DNA of 64,000 bases. Origin: Rhodamnia argentea. Its lineage: Eukaryota > Streptophyta > Magnoliopsida > Myrtales > Myrtaceae. The stretch covers positions 24,248,934 to 24,312,933 of the forward strand of contig NC_063151.1 of the NCBI RefSeq assembly GCF_020921035.1, read 5' to 3'. Both the position numbers and the translations under genes were made by a program. Under the pieces are notes generated by a model, which saw nothing but the letters and a program-made list of their open reading frames with translations, made no database searches and was not told the origin of the DNA. Shown piece by piece: positions 27,835 through 40,192 of this stretch (its first letter is position 1; each line of letters begins with the position of its first letter).

Positions 27835-30800
27835 ATGTGGGTAGGAAAGGGTCATGTGGAGAAGAAAGCCGCGATGAGGAATGGATTGGTCGCGGTCGCC
27901 ATCGACAGGGACAAAGGTAGCCAGTACGCCATCCGGTGGGCCGCCGATAATATCCTCTCCAAAGGCCAAACCGTCATCCTCATCCATGTCCACCACAACT
28001 CCGCCTCCGCTTCCTGTACGTTACGTTATTACCTTCTGCAGTCGCTCTCTCTCTCTCTCTTTCTCAGAAGCTCGCTGATCTGATCGCCATTTTCGAAGCT
28101 CTGGTACGATATGGCACCTCATGGAGATAGATAACCCATATATTTAACTCTCTCTCACTCTTCGGCGGATGCAGCGCCACAACTCCATCATAATTATGAC
28201 CCCAGCACGGCTTGCGGTATCGAAGGCCCATCGCCACGCAAGCAGGAGTTGCAGAGGCTAAACAAGGACCTGTTCCTCACCTTCCATTGTTATTGCACTC
28301 GAAAAGATGTACACATCTAACAATGAAGTCTTTGCCCTTCAATACTGCAATTTTTCCACCGTCATTCATAAGCAAAACAAGCATATGATGCAACATTCTT
28401 TGCCTCATTTGTTACTTTCCATTCACAAACTCAGTAACTTGGATCAGATACATTGCCTAGATGTCATACTGGAGGACCAGGATGTGGCTAGAGCAATTAC
28501 AGAATACGTCTCTTACGCAGGGATAGAGCTCTTGGTTCTCGGTGCTTCGCAGCGTCATGGATTCATCAGGTGGCATCTTCTATCTCCTATGATTCTACTT
28601 TTTTGTCTAATTTTCCTCCTACATCTTGGGCATCTCATTACAAATGAAGCTGTATGTGAGACAGAACCATCTGTGGTATTTCATTTATGCGATGCAGAGG
28701 CGGTCATAAAGCATCTTATTTTAGCTTTCAAATTCTACTTATTTGCACTAGCTCTACCAAGATTTCTAACTTTTGAAAACACCATCCATAAGACAAAACC
28801 TCAGAAGCGAATCACATGATATGAGGAATAAAACGGAAACGTGATTAGGCCCTGAAGAATCAAAATGCTCTTCACTCAATCCAACAAGGATACATTATAA
28901 AGAGGACCAAACTTGTACCCTGCAATATGAGTACTTCAAACAGGCCTAAACTCCGTGGTTTTCTTTGAACAGATTAAAGCATTCAAACATCCCAAGCTGT
29001 GTATCAAAAGGGGCACCGGATTTCTGCACGGTTTACGTCATCTCCAAAGGAAAGGTCTCTTCTGTGCGGAATGCTTCTCGTCCATCTCCTTACGCCTCTC
29101 CTCTTCTTGACGAAATACAGAACCTTAACGAACAGACCGCTGGTTCTGAGAAACACTTGCTGAACAGTTTAAAAGGTTCGTTTGTCTCACCAGCCACTTC
29201 CGTTCTTCCTTCAGCATGGCAAAAATGTTAAACTGTTGGAGCCTTCTATTATTTGCAGATCAAACATCAATCAAGTCTTCTCCTGCCAGGCACAATGAGT
29301 CCATAAAGTAAGTCGTGAAATCTTAGACTATTTCCGGGAAGAATGCATGTGTTTTTTGTTTTTTGGTCAAAAGCGTATGGGGGTTTCAAATGCTTATAGT
29401 CCATAGACAGTTTCAATTTACAAATAGATAAATAATTAGCGAGAACAAGTGGCTTTTTTTTTTTTTTTTCAATAAGTGCTTTCCTTGAGAATCCTAGATG
29501 CATGTCAAGTCAGATATTGGGTACATAATGTCGTGAGTCTCAAGTTTTGAGAGCAGGGGAAGAGGGAGGATAGATCGTGTACTCTCATTGTGGTCTCACG
29601 CTGCTGGTTTATAATAGTTTACGCTCATTCAAAGAGTTCAATGAAAAACAATGAAACAGGTCAGCATTGGATAGAGGAAGAGGCTCCTCAGCATTTGCAG
29701 CAAGGATGATGCCAGAAGTAGACACTGACATATCGTTCATCAGCTCTGGAAGATCAAGCACAGATCAGTCGTCCTCTTTGCTCTATGACCGAATGGACTC
29801 CGTCTACCCACCCAGTCTCCCCACCAGCCCAGATAGGTCATCCATTCATTCACTTCAGAGATTTATCGATTTCGGTTCATCATATGAATTGTCACAGATC
29901 TCACAAGAGAGTGGGCGAACATCATGCTCGTTCTCATCACAGAGCCTGGTAATGTTTTCTTATTCTAAGACATCTCTTCGACTTACAAGTAGCAGTTTCA
30001 ATGTTCTAAAACTCACCGAGAGATATTTCATGTGGTCTGGAAAGTGCTTGACACCTACCAGCATCACTATCTTACCTCAAATTTGTCATCAGATTGTTTT
30101 CCAAAAAGTTTGAAGTATGTGCGCATTAGCCGAAAGAATACTACATTTTTTTACTCCAACACAAGAATACTAATTGCATGAGTGAAAAATCAAGAATTAC
30201 TAAATGACTTTTAACTTCTTCGTTCACTGTACAAAATACACAGGATGATGTACAAGCTGAAATGAGGAGGCTAAAGTTAGAATTGAAGCAAACAATGCAT
30301 ATGTACAGTACAGCATGCAAGGAGGCACTGGTGGCACAACAGAAGGTATGGTTTATCACCATGTACTTCAATTATGTTTATGTAAACGGCGGTTGTTTAA
30401 GTTGAGTTAACTCCAGGCGGTGGAGCTGCAACGCTGGAGATATGAAGAAGAGCGGAGACTGGATGAGGCGCAACTTGCTAAGGAAACCGCGCTGTCAATT
30501 GCAGAGAAGGAAAGAGCTAAGTACAAAGCAGCCCTTGAAGAAGCAGAGGCTTCACAGAGAATTGCAGAGCTGGAAGCACAAAGGAGACTGAATGCAGAAA
30601 TGCAGGCCCTCAGAGAGGCGGAAGAGATAAAGAAGGTATTGGATGAACTGCAGAACAGCGATGCGAGATACAGGCGATACACAATTGAAGAGATTGAAGC
30701 TGCAACGAATTTCTTCGCCGAGTCTCACAAGATTGGCGAGGGAGGTTATGGCCCAGTGTTCAAGTGTTACCTTGATCATACACCGGTTGCGGTTAAAGTT

Positions 30801-32149
30801 TTACGTCCAGATGCAGCTCAAGGAAGGTCACAGTTTCAACAAGAGGTATGGGAGAGACGAGGACTTTACCAATGCTTGCATCTGTCATCTCTTCACGGTA
30901 AATCTATCAACCAAAGAACTATGGAGATCTGAGCAAAGCCTAGGCAAAAGTTCCAAAAGACAAAGTAAAACCCGGTTAAGGCACAAGTCATACAGGCCAG
31001 TCATCTTTAGGTGCCAAATAAATGATCTAAGACATGGAAAGATATATCTTTGACATATCTCTGTGTATATAAATACAAAGATTAGCAAACATAATCTGTC
31101 CCCTAATCATGGCAATGCAGGTGGAAGTACTTAGCCGCATAAGGCATCCCAATATGGTGCTTCTCTTGGGAGCCTGCCCGGAGTACGGGTGTCTAGTGTA
31201 CGAGTACATGGGCAACGGAAGCTTAGAGGAACGTCTTTTCCAGCGAGGCAAGTCCCCCGTTCTGTCTTGGCAACTTAGATTCAAAGTTGCTGCGGAGATA
31301 GCCACAGGCCTCCTGTTCCTCCATCAGACAAAGCCAGAGCCTCTAGTCCATCGTGACCTCAAACCCGGCAACATTTTGCTCGATTACAACTATGTCAGCA
31401 AAATTAGCGACGTTGGATTGGCTAGGCTGGTTCCTCCTTCGGTTGCTGAAAGTGTGACACAATACCGAATGACATCAACCGCAGGCACTTTCTGCTACAT
31501 CGATCCGGAGTATCAGCAAACAGGGATGCTAGGCGTGAAATCCGACGTATATTCTTTCGGAATCGTGCTTCTGCAGCTAATCACAGCAAAATCACCAATG
31601 GGCATCACTCACCACGTGAGCAAGTCCATAGAGAAAGGGAACTTTTCAGAGATGCTAGACCCCGAAGTACCTGACTGGCCCGTTGATGAGGCCTTGTCCC
31701 TCGCACAGATAGCTCTCCAATGCGCTGAGATGAGACGGAAAGACCGGCCGGATCTCAGCAAGGTTGTCTTGCCAGAGCTCAACAAGTTGAGAGATTTCGC
31801 TGAAGAGAACTTGCAGCACTGCTCAATATTGGGTGGCAGTGCACTGACATCCCCTCACCACTCTTACATTTCCACAGCTCAGGTAAGCCAAAGCCTCTTC
31901 ACTAACATCTGGAACTAGGAATATGAACCCCTTATCAGTCCTCGCTCAAATCGTCCTGTTAATCTAACAAAGAAACAGCTGATCTGCTCCAGCTACAAGT
32001 ATCAGAACTATGTGTTCGTGAATCACGACCAAGGAATCATAACTTTTTGTTGGATGTTCATGGTACAGGAGGTGATGAGCGACCCTCTAGTGGAACAGTC
32101 GGGGAGCTCGAGGGGCTACTCCAGCACTTCAGCCCAGACAACCACCTGA
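27835..32149 (+). CDS. Receptor-like cytoplasmic kinase with Usp domain, copy B (783 aa)
   Basis: Exons: 27835-28015, 28175-28308, 28448-28569, 28973-29175, 29259-29307, 29660-29948, 30244-30345, 30417-30845, 31121-31882, 32069-32149. The sum is 784 codons including the stop. Exons 3, 4, 7, 8 and 9 have exactly the lengths of copy A, proving tandem duplication. Domains: Usp-like (about aa 10-190), Ser-rich linker, coiled coil (about 327-445), and kinase with GEGGYGPVF (467-475), VAVK (Lys 487), HRDLKP (Asp 582), DVG (600-602) and CYIDPEYQQTG. The Usp domain reads NGLVAVAIDRDKGSQYAI. The C-terminal exon is short (EVMSDP then a Ser-rich tail) and there is no U-box. It likely acts in the cytoplasm as a signalling kinase; ligands and substrates are unknown. 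Confidence 0.92.
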
Positions 32150-33031
32150 TTCGCAAGAAGCAAAGTATTCTATTCGCTTCGCGGTTTATTAGCACGGGCG
32201 GAGACAGACCAGTTTATCACATTGCCTTGTTGTAGTGGGCGTGCACATCCACTAGTGTATAGGAATCCACTCTGGGGAACGTGAAATGTTGAATTTAGGA
32301 CATGAGAAAACTAGGAGTTAGGAAGTTTGGGAAACTTGAGGAAGTCCAATTTTGGTCCAGCAACTTCCACCGTACATATGACTGGCAAAACTAATTTACA
32401 GAACTGTGGTTGTTCCTGATTTTTTGCCTCCCCTCATTTTTTTCTTCTCTGAAGAAAGTAAACCATCACTCATCTAGAGGGAAACAGAAAGAGCTTGCAC
32501 TGGCACATGTACTTGGCAAACCAAGAATCTTAACAAGAGGGAAAGAACTGAGTGAATACAAAAGCCCATCGAATCCTTCATACCATCCAATGCAACACTG
32601 AAAACTAAGAAAGTCTGCGATGAATCGATCACTAACAGAACAATCCGGCTCCGATGAGGAAGACCGCACGGCCTACAGCGCATGTACAGGGCCTGATCTT
32701 TGATCCGCGCTTCTTCACAGTCCATCTCCTCATGCCCCTTCCACTTCCCGCCAACACGGGTCCGGGAGATCTTTCAACCACAACTTCCATTTTATTTGGA
32801 TCTTATCTTATAGTTGCACCGTCTTATCAACGAACATTGGATATAGGCCTCAGCAATGGTGGATGACATGCCCAGGGCCAAATTTTAACGGGTCTTCCTG
32901 CTTCACTTCGGCTCGGGGTAATTATTGACCTTAGGGGAAGGACAGTTCAGTGCCTAACATGTTTCCGCTATGGAATGGTTGAGATGCACCGCAAATAATA
33001 CTCGTAAAGCATCGAATAAAGCGTATTTTAG
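32150..33031. other. 3' flank of kinase B, no further gene
   Basis: It presumably begins with the 3' untranslated region. Short frames of 60-80 codons occur on both strands, but none shows a family motif or splice structure. Confidence 0.45.
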
Positions 33032-33287
33032 GTTCCGCTTGTTTCGCAGAAAATGAATGATTTGGAAAATATTTTGCTGAAAATAACAATTTCTTGAAAT
33101 AACTAGTTAATAAAAGTATTGTACTTACCAAAAAAAAAAGTATTGTAATTAAGGATGAGAATTTATGTCTAAACATTTACGGTGACGATAAAACATTTTT
33201 TATTCATTTATTTTTGTAAAGGGTACAAATGACCATTTTTTAAAAAATATTATTCAAAATTATAATTTTTCGCGAAACAAACGGAAC
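33032..33287. mobile_element. Small MITE with 16-bp terminal inverted repeats
   Basis: The left terminus GTTCCGCTTGTTTCGC and the reverse complement of the right terminus differ at one base. The element is 256 bases and AT-rich inside. No clear target-site duplication was found, so the superfamily (hAT-like?) is open. A diverged relative may lie at 34600-34830 ('catttgtttcgagaaaaatg'). Confidence 0.6.
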
Positions 33288-33559
33288 TTTACAATGCTCT
33301 CACTTACCTAAACCAACATTGAAAGGTTTCCCTTTATCAATCTTAAATTTTCATGATCCTCTGTTTTGCTCGATTGGCCCAAAAGAGTTCTATGCTTTGC
33401 TCCAATAGCCAAGACCTCCGGAAATCTATTTGAGATGCGACGGGAAAATTACCATATCATTTGACGGGTATCCTCTTGCGTGGTTCCATTTGTAAGATTG
33501 GAAAGACCAAATGAAGCTGCATCCCCGTTCCTATTATGGTTTAAAAAAAAAGTTTTTTT

Positions 33560-34480
33560 TTTAATAAAGCCATTGGAAGTCCTAAAATTTTTCACGAAAG
33601 TACAGTCGATTCCTAAAATTTTTCAAAACATGCTATTTAGTCCTTCCATTAGTTCCATCTAAGTTGGCTAATGAAAAATATTGACATGGCTTTTTTATTA
33701 TTTGTCTCCTCTATGTGGCACTGACGTGGCTACAACGGCTTCATTTTGGTACAAAACTGAATTTCTAATACAAATTTCGTTAGAGTCAACGATGGTGGGC
33801 GATGGCATTGGCTAGAGCTGCAAGCTTTTGTCCCAGTTACCTCCTGTTTTTTTTTTTTCAAGTTTGCTTATTTTTCATATAATTTAAATAATTTTGTTGG
33901 GATGTGGTTCAGAGTCCCCATCAATAGGAAGGCACGTGGATCCCGCTCGGGGGTCTGAGGGAGCCGCCCTAGCTAGGGTCTCAAGGGAGTAGTACCTCAT
34001 TGATACCAGAGAGCTTTTACAATTTAAGCCCACATTTTTCACTGGTAGTTTAGAGTTTGGCCCATGAATAGCTATTGTTGTATATACTCTTTTTCACTTG
34101 TAATTGAATGATATAAGGAAAAGTGTGAGGTGTTAATTATAGTGAAATCATCTGTTGGACGTAGCCCTAGTTTAAGGTTAAATCAAGATAAATCTCGTGT
34201 CTCGATTTTTCTTTCTCGTTTTACGTTTTACTTCGTTTATGGTTTGTGTGCCGAATCCTAACAAATTTTGTATTAAGAACTCAAATTTTTACCAAAACGA
34301 TGTTATTGCAGCCTTATATTTCATGTTTTAGCCAAGTCACCGCCACGTAAGAGAGAAAAAATAATAAAATAAATCATGTCAGCATTAGCCAAGTTGATCA
34401 AAGTTAATGGAAGGACTTGATTCCACAAATTTGATTTTTTAAAGTTTTAACACTTAATTACACTTTTGTAACAAGTTATT
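33560..34480. mobile_element. MITE interrupted by a solo LTR
   Basis: The left part ('aaagccattggaagtcctaa', 'tagtccttccattagttcca', 'cactgacgtggcta') is mirrored by the right part ('gccaagtcaccgccacgtaa', 'agttaatggaaggacttgat'). Between the halves lies the LTR at 33895-34263. A related right end occurs at 59350-59430. Confidence 0.6.
33895..34263 (+). mobile_element. Copia-type solo LTR, 369 bp, AATTT target-site duplication
   Basis: The element begins TGTTGGGATG and ends AATCCTAACA, canonical Copia LTR termini. It is flanked by AATTT at 33890-33894 and 34264-34268. A TATA-like region and a CT-rich 3' part ('tctcgatttttctttctcg') fit LTR R/U5 organisation. It sits nested inside a MITE. Confidence 0.88.
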
Positions 34481-35159
34481 AAACTTTCTGTGCACTTATT
34501 CCTTTTATTTACCATAGTCATTCAGATATTAATCATCTAGATTAAATAGTTTGGCATGAAATTTGATCCGCTCTCTCTTGTATGATAACTAGACTTATGG
34601 ATGCATTTGTTTCGAGAAAAATGAATAATTTGACAAATATTTTTCTAAAAAATAATATATTGTATCACTCAGATAAATGAATGAATCAAATATATTTGCA
34701 TCGTCCATGGAATTTTTAAACACAAATTACTGTCGATAATGACAATATAGTTCATTAACTAATAATTTCAAGTGATACGAGTGACTATTTTTTGGAAAAT
34801 AGTTTCTATGCAATTTTTGCAAAATAAATGGAGCTCATTAAGATTACCCCGTCTCTATCACGTACCTGAAGTAGACTAACGGAATCTGGGGATAATTACC
34901 CAATTAGCTCTAAATTTATTATCGGATATCAATTCAGTCATAAACTCTTCAATTTTACCATTTAAAACCCGACACTTTGTGTGATTTTCCAATACAATCC
35001 TTCCGACTAGTTATCTCCATTGTTGAGGACATCCAATCATCGCCAACCACAATACGTCTTATGTTCCAAAAAATTGCGAAACTAAAATAGATATTAACCC
35101 TTCTATCTGACAAAAAGAAATGTTTGTTATTCGATTGCAAACATGATAAAAGATTTTCA
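34481..35159. other. Intergenic, AT-rich, no gene
   Basis: Contains MITE-like DNA at about 34600-34830 and otherwise nothing I can identify. Confidence 0.4.
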
Positions 35160-35770
35160 TCAATTCAAGAAAAAAGATGGGAAGTTTTCAAATAATGGCA
35201 TGTAGTGCTTTCATTTTTTTCAATTAAAGGCTTAAATTGAATATTGTTCTAAATGATGGCCTAAAGCGCTCTCACTTTCTCAAATAAAAATATCAAGTAA
35301 ACCTTTTTCAAAAAAAAACCTAAAATGACAATGATAATCTCAAATAAAGACTAACGTTCCAGATGATAAGGGGATTTTCATCCTTTACGTTTTGAATATG
35401 CTTTTTTTTTTTTTTTTTGGGTTTCTTTCTTCCCTTTTTTTCCTGCGGTGGTCGGCCACCGACAATGTTTGGAGAGGGCCGAGCGAGGGTCGTCCTCACC
35501 GATCCGATGAGGGCCACCCTCATCGGACGACTTTGCCAAACAACCTCACCTAGGCAAGGCCATCCTCTAAGCCACAAGCGAGGGTCGCAGCCCCGACAAC
35601 CGCAGCAAAGAAAAATATAATTGGGAAAAAAGAAAAAAAATGAAAAAGAAATTTAAATTTTGGAATTATTTAATTCTTTATACAAAAATTTCATTGGTCA
35701 GCCAGCGAGGGATGCCATTATTTGAAATTGTTATGGTCACTTCAGTTATTTGAGAATGATATATATAAGA
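35160..35770. mobile_element. Probable MITE related to family 1
   Basis: It has a long T run followed by a GC-rich core ('cggtggtcggccaccgaca'), a purine run, and outer ends built of 'tcaaataa' and 'ttatttgaaat' phrases in inverted orientation. The core resembles family 1 but the arms differ. Confidence 0.5.
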
Positions 35771-35810
35771 TTCAATTTGAAATACAATTCATTTCAAGTC
35801 CTTATTTGAA

Positions 35811-35832
35811 ATAAAATATATATATATATAGC
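35811..35832 (+). promoter_or_regulatory. TATA-rich core promoter of the F-box gene
   Basis: A TATATATATATA stretch about 220 bases upstream of the ATG, followed by a leader that carries a short CT run (about 36006-36026). Assigned by position only. Confidence 0.45.
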
Positions 35833-36049
35833 ATGAGGATCGGGTCGGGTCGTGGGGTAAGGCTATCGTGACGAGACCGAAGGAGATGGTTCGTCAACAA
35901 GTCTTCTTCTTCGTCGAAGCAATGTCGCTCTCTCTTCCTTCCATTGACCTACGTACTTCGGGGTACTCGACTACTTGATCGTCACCCTGTTTCCCACGCC
36001 TCTCCCTCTCTCTCTCTCTCTCTCTGCGATCACCTCTGCGCAAAAAACC

Positions 36050-37252
36050 ATGAGTGGCCCGGTCGAGTCCCGGCCGAGGATCGGGGAGGTGGAGGAGGAC
36101 GTGCTGACCAGCATCCTGGTCCGCCTCCCCCTGAAGACCCTGCTGAGGTGCAAGCTCGTCTGCAGGCGATGGCGCCACCTCATCTCCGACCCCATCTTCG
36201 TCTCCGATTACTCTTGCCGCCACGCCCGCCTCCACTCCTCCGGCTTCTACCTCCAAAGGTTCTTGCTTTATCAGCTCAACTCTTCCCTCAAGTTCGTTTC
36301 TTGCGACCCCCAAAATAAAGCCGCAATTGGTTCTGGTCCTGACTCTGACACTGACCCTTCTCTGGCTAATCTGATCAAAGACGAAAATGGCGTGCGTATT
36401 CAGCATTCCTGCAATGGCCTCCTCCTCAGTAGCAGCTTCCGGTGTCACGAGGAGGATCGGATTTACTATATCTGCACGCCTCCCACCAGGCAGTTCCTCC
36501 CTCTCCCCAAGCCCGACTGCAGGAACGTTTTTGGGATCAACATCGCCTTCGATCCCTCCAAAGCCCTTTACCGGCTTGTGTGCATCGCTGACTCCGAACT
36601 GTCGCCGTGGCACCGGCAGATTCTCGTGTGCTCCTCGCACTTTGGCCGCTGGAGGAAGTCAGGGATGCCGTTCCTCATTTCAGATGAGGTGTTGTTCAAC
36701 CGGGGCGTGTTTTGGAATGGTGGACTTCACTGGATTGGCAGGGGAAGGTCTTCTCTCCGGTTCTGCGTGAAAGACGAGGTTTTGATGGAGATGACGATGC
36801 CTCCAATCCCCAAAGAGTGGTCCGAGAGGAAACCGGGCTACTTCGCGGAATCAGGAGGCCATCTCTATTTGGTGGAGATCTATGGCTCAGTCACCACTGC
36901 CTTTGATGTGATGGAGATGGCGAGGGACTACTCCGGCTGGTTCGTGAAGTACCATGTCAATCTTGAAGCGGTGGCGAGGGATTTAGCGAGGAGTCTGCAG
37001 AGGAATGTGGATACGGTCGCCGCCTACGGCTTCTCTGTCCTGCATATTGTTCATAGGCAAGTACGAGAGTCGGAAGAGTGTTTCATGGTATTGCGCATCC
37101 CCAGCGAATTTGTGTTGTATGATCTCAAGACAAACACGGCCATGGACGTTGGTGTCTCAATGCCCCAGCTTAAGAGCATTGAACGGGAAAATGGTTTGTT
37201 ATATACCTGGGAAGGAGTCTATCAATACATGGATGCTCTTTGTTACCTTTGA
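36050..37252 (+). CDS. F-box protein, intronless (400 aa)
   Basis: The N-terminal F-box (about aa 14-55) reads EEDVLTSILVRLPLKTLLRC and continues with CKLVCRRWRHLISDP, the classic SKP1-binding motif. The remainder resembles the F-box-associated beta-propeller region of At5g07610-like proteins (CNGLLL, YICTPPTRQFLPLP, FDPSKALYRLVCI). Such proteins act as the substrate-choosing subunit of SCF ubiquitin ligases; the target here is unknown. The start at 36050 gives MSGPVESRP immediately before the F-box. An in-frame ATG at 35975 would add 25 residues encoded by the CT-rich leader and is less likely. The frame is complete with a stop at 37252. Confidence 0.88.
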   Translation: MSGPVESRPRIGEVEEDVLTSILVRLPLKTLLRCKLVCRRWRHLISDPIFVSDYSCRHARLHSSGFYLQRFLLYQLNSSLKFVSCDPQNKAAIGSGPDSDTDPSLANLIKDENGVRIQHSCNGLLLSSSFRCHEEDRIYYICTPPTRQFLPLPKPDCRNVFGINIAFDPSKALYRLVCIADSELSPWHRQILVCSSHFGRWRKSGMPFLISDEVLFNRGVFWNGGLHWIGRGRSSLRFCVKDEVLMEMTMPPIPKEWSERKPGYFAESGGHLYLVEIYGSVTTAFDVMEMARDYSGWFVKYHVNLEAVARDLARSLQRNVDTVAAYGFSVLHIVHRQVRESEECFMVLRIPSEFVLYDLKTNTAMDVGVSMPQLKSIERENGLLYTWEGVYQYMDALCYL

Positions 37253-38603
37253 TATTGTAGGCATTTGCCTGGACCTTTTTACTTTTCCCAAATCTAGTCC
37301 ATTGCTTAAATTAATGAGGCCGCCTTGTAAGTTACCACTTACTTGAGTTATACCCTAGAGTATACTAGTGAAGTGAATCGGCTCTTAGCTGATGTTGTTT
37401 CACATCCTTTCACTGCCATCATTGTGTTTCTTAGTCGTACTTTTGCAACTGTCGCTTGTGATGTTTTAAAAGTATTTTGTATTTCAGGTTTTATCTAGTT
37501 TATGTTTAATCTGCCAGTGTCATAAATTCAGAAACCACTGAAGACTTGGATACTGAAGATGGGTATTGCCAGAGGAAGATGCTCCAGAAATATATGGGAA
37601 GTGAGTAAATAATTGGTGCACGTTTAAGGATGAACATCTCGTGTCCTTCTCTGTGGAGGAAACAGGTGATGCGTTTAAGCTTAGCTAGGGCAGTCTTTTG
37701 AGCCCTGGCAGCCACTAGAGTACATATGTGGGAGCTTATAGGCTATTGCTAAGGATTTTGTTGTTGATGATTATCTTTCAAAAGATTAGAAGCAAGAATA
37801 TAGACAGATTCTTGTTTTAGAGAGATTACCTTCTAAACTTTTCTCTGCCTTCATGTTGTAGGCTTTGCCATGCACTCCCCTGTTGCTGGATATGCGAGTG
37901 AGTCCGCCATTTTGAGTCCTTGATGATAGATTGATAGTGCTATTTATCTTAGAGAAAAAAAAAACCACAGCACGGTGCATTAATTATATACTAAACGGTC
38001 ATCTCGAAGATGAGAATTTGGAAGGACAGATTCATAATGAAGAACCTCACGCTGATGATAAGCTTATGAGTGTTTGAAGCTAGAAGAAGAATGGAATTGC
38101 TTAGGCTGATGTGCTCGCTAAGCTAATTGTTCTGAATGAACTAACACAACCTAACCCAGTTGACTTGCCGCAACTGCTAATAACCATCATTTTTTCTTTT
38201 CTCAGTAACAATATATGTTGTTTTTTTCTTTTTCAGAGTAACTGCAGAAACTCCTAAGAAAGAGTGCATGAATTAGTGATCAATTCTACTGCTGAAATGC
38301 TGACCAAAACAGAAAAAGGAAATGGACCTGACAAAATGAGCTCAAGCATTTTGAATGGATTTTTGTTCTAGGACCCTAAAACATTGGCTTGAAGAATTTT
38401 TATGAGCAAATAATGTGTCTATTATGCTTGATCACAGCAGGTGTTTGCAACTGCTCTGTTCCAGATTTGAAAGGTTGAAATTCTGCAAGTTTTCTTTTTC
38501 CTGCAAATCCTTTTCTCCTTTGAAAGGATTACCTGAGTGAGTTTTGATGTAAGGTTCACTCTGACTGGCCACCATCATTGTAAACAAATCTGCCGGAGAA
38601 TAC
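37253..38603. other. 3' flank of the F-box gene, no further gene
   Basis: Presumably the 3' untranslated region and then intergenic DNA. No coding frame, repeat or motif stands out. Confidence 0.45.
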
Positions 38604-40192
38604 TGTTGGAAAAATCCTTATGATGTTGTGAAGATGACAAAAAAATAAAAGGTTATTAATGTATTTATTGGTTGAATAGAACTAGGTGAAAAATGCACAA
38701 GCCGTTATGCAGATTGTGCTCAAATAGAACATCTAAAGGTTATGATCTCTCTATTAATGGTGAACATGGCATTGAGCATAAAGGTGTCTACAAGCTAGAG
38801 GTACATGAGTAGAAGGTGTCTACAAGCTAGAGGTACATGAGTAGAAGGTAAACAAACCTAAAACGGGGAGTTCGGTAAAGCTTGAAAAGACCATGGACAG
38901 GTGAATAGTGAGGTAGAGCCATGATCATTAAAATGATTGGAAGGACTAGAAGATAGAAGCTCAAGTGAAGGTGATATACTTTGCCGATATCAGAAGTATC
39001 TGAAGTATGAAGTGAAGATTGATGATAATTGGAGGGACATTTATGGAGGTGAACATATTATGAAGAACGGAAAGTTTGTGGAGACTTGGTGGTTCAGTTT
39101 ATAGTCTTGGATCACTAAGATACTGAGGAAGACCAATGAGAAGCATTTGGATATAACCAAGAAGCCAAACATGACCGCAGTTTGGATATCAGCAGAAGCC
39201 TGTATAAGCTGGATATCGGCAAGGCTACCGCTTGAATATCATTAAGGCGCTAAATATTATTAGAGTACTCCAATTGCTGAATATCAGTAGAGCTTCTACC
39301 TGTGGCGACTATCTCGTCAGGAACCTCAAGATTATTAATTTGTGATATTTTTATCTCATCCCTTGATAGCTTATGATCTGGTATGTTTATGAAAGGGTAT
39401 CATCTATTATCAATCTCAAAGTATTTCTACGAGAAAGAACATCTTTGTAGATTGGGAATCATCATGAAGACGAAGTACTTTCCATAGTTCTAGCTGCTCT
39501 GTTAATGGAAATGGAATATTTGATTATACGGGGGACCAAATCTTCGAAAACTCTGATTGATTCACTTCAACAGCTAATTGACCTTCTCAACAATTATCCA
39601 CCAGCTAGTTTGGAGATTCATCTCTTGAAGAAGATTGGATGCTGAGGAGTATAAAAGGATATCAAAGCACCAAAGAGGGCAAGCGATCAAGAGCCAAAAA
39701 AATCCAAATTTAGAGAGAGCTTTACATTTTACATTTGCCTTCTGTGAGCTTCATTTGTTACCTTTCGGAAAGTGTTGTTAGCGTTACAGTTTGTGCTTAG
39801 GTGTGAAATAATGTGACCTATCAACTTGGGTATAAGCGGCACCAGCTCTGGGGAGAAGCATTTGGGTACGAGTGGCATATTCTACGGTAACATCAAAAAG
39901 ATTTTTAATGGAATCCAGCTAGTTAGTTGTTAGCATGGGAGAGTGAATGCAGGTTTACACCAAACCAAACCGCTTTGTGTACAATGTCTTCTAGCTCTCT
40001 ACTCTTATTTACTTATTACTTGATAGAAGCCTTTGCACTGCTGAAAATTATCAGAACACTGATCATATTCACACTCTATTTCAATTGGTCCTGATTATAT
40101 TCAACTTGATATTATAATTCTGCATTTATTTATCAAGTTTATTTAGGATCACCTACTCATCCCACTGTAGGTGATACTGCTAGCCAATATCA
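38604..40192 (+). mobile_element. Degenerate SIRE-like Copia LTR, about 1.6 kb
   Basis: The element starts TGTTGGAAAAATCC. It has a TATA box (gtataaaagg, about 39651) and a 'gagtgaatgcaggtttacac' phrase typical of SIRE/Maximus LTRs. It ends near 'gccaatatca'. The flanks AATAC and AAGAC differ by one base, as expected for an old target-site duplication. No internal coding region is present. The lineage call is from remembered LTR style and is tentative. Confidence 0.5.
38781..38844. repeat. Perfect 32-bp tandem duplication
   Basis: The unit containing 'gtgtctacaagctagagg' and 'tacatgagtaga' occurs twice in direct succession with a period of 32 bases. Confidence 0.9.

Noticed and set aside
35894..36640. 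248-codon minus-strand frame
   Set aside because: It is antisense to the F-box gene and arises from the GC-rich codon use of that gene.
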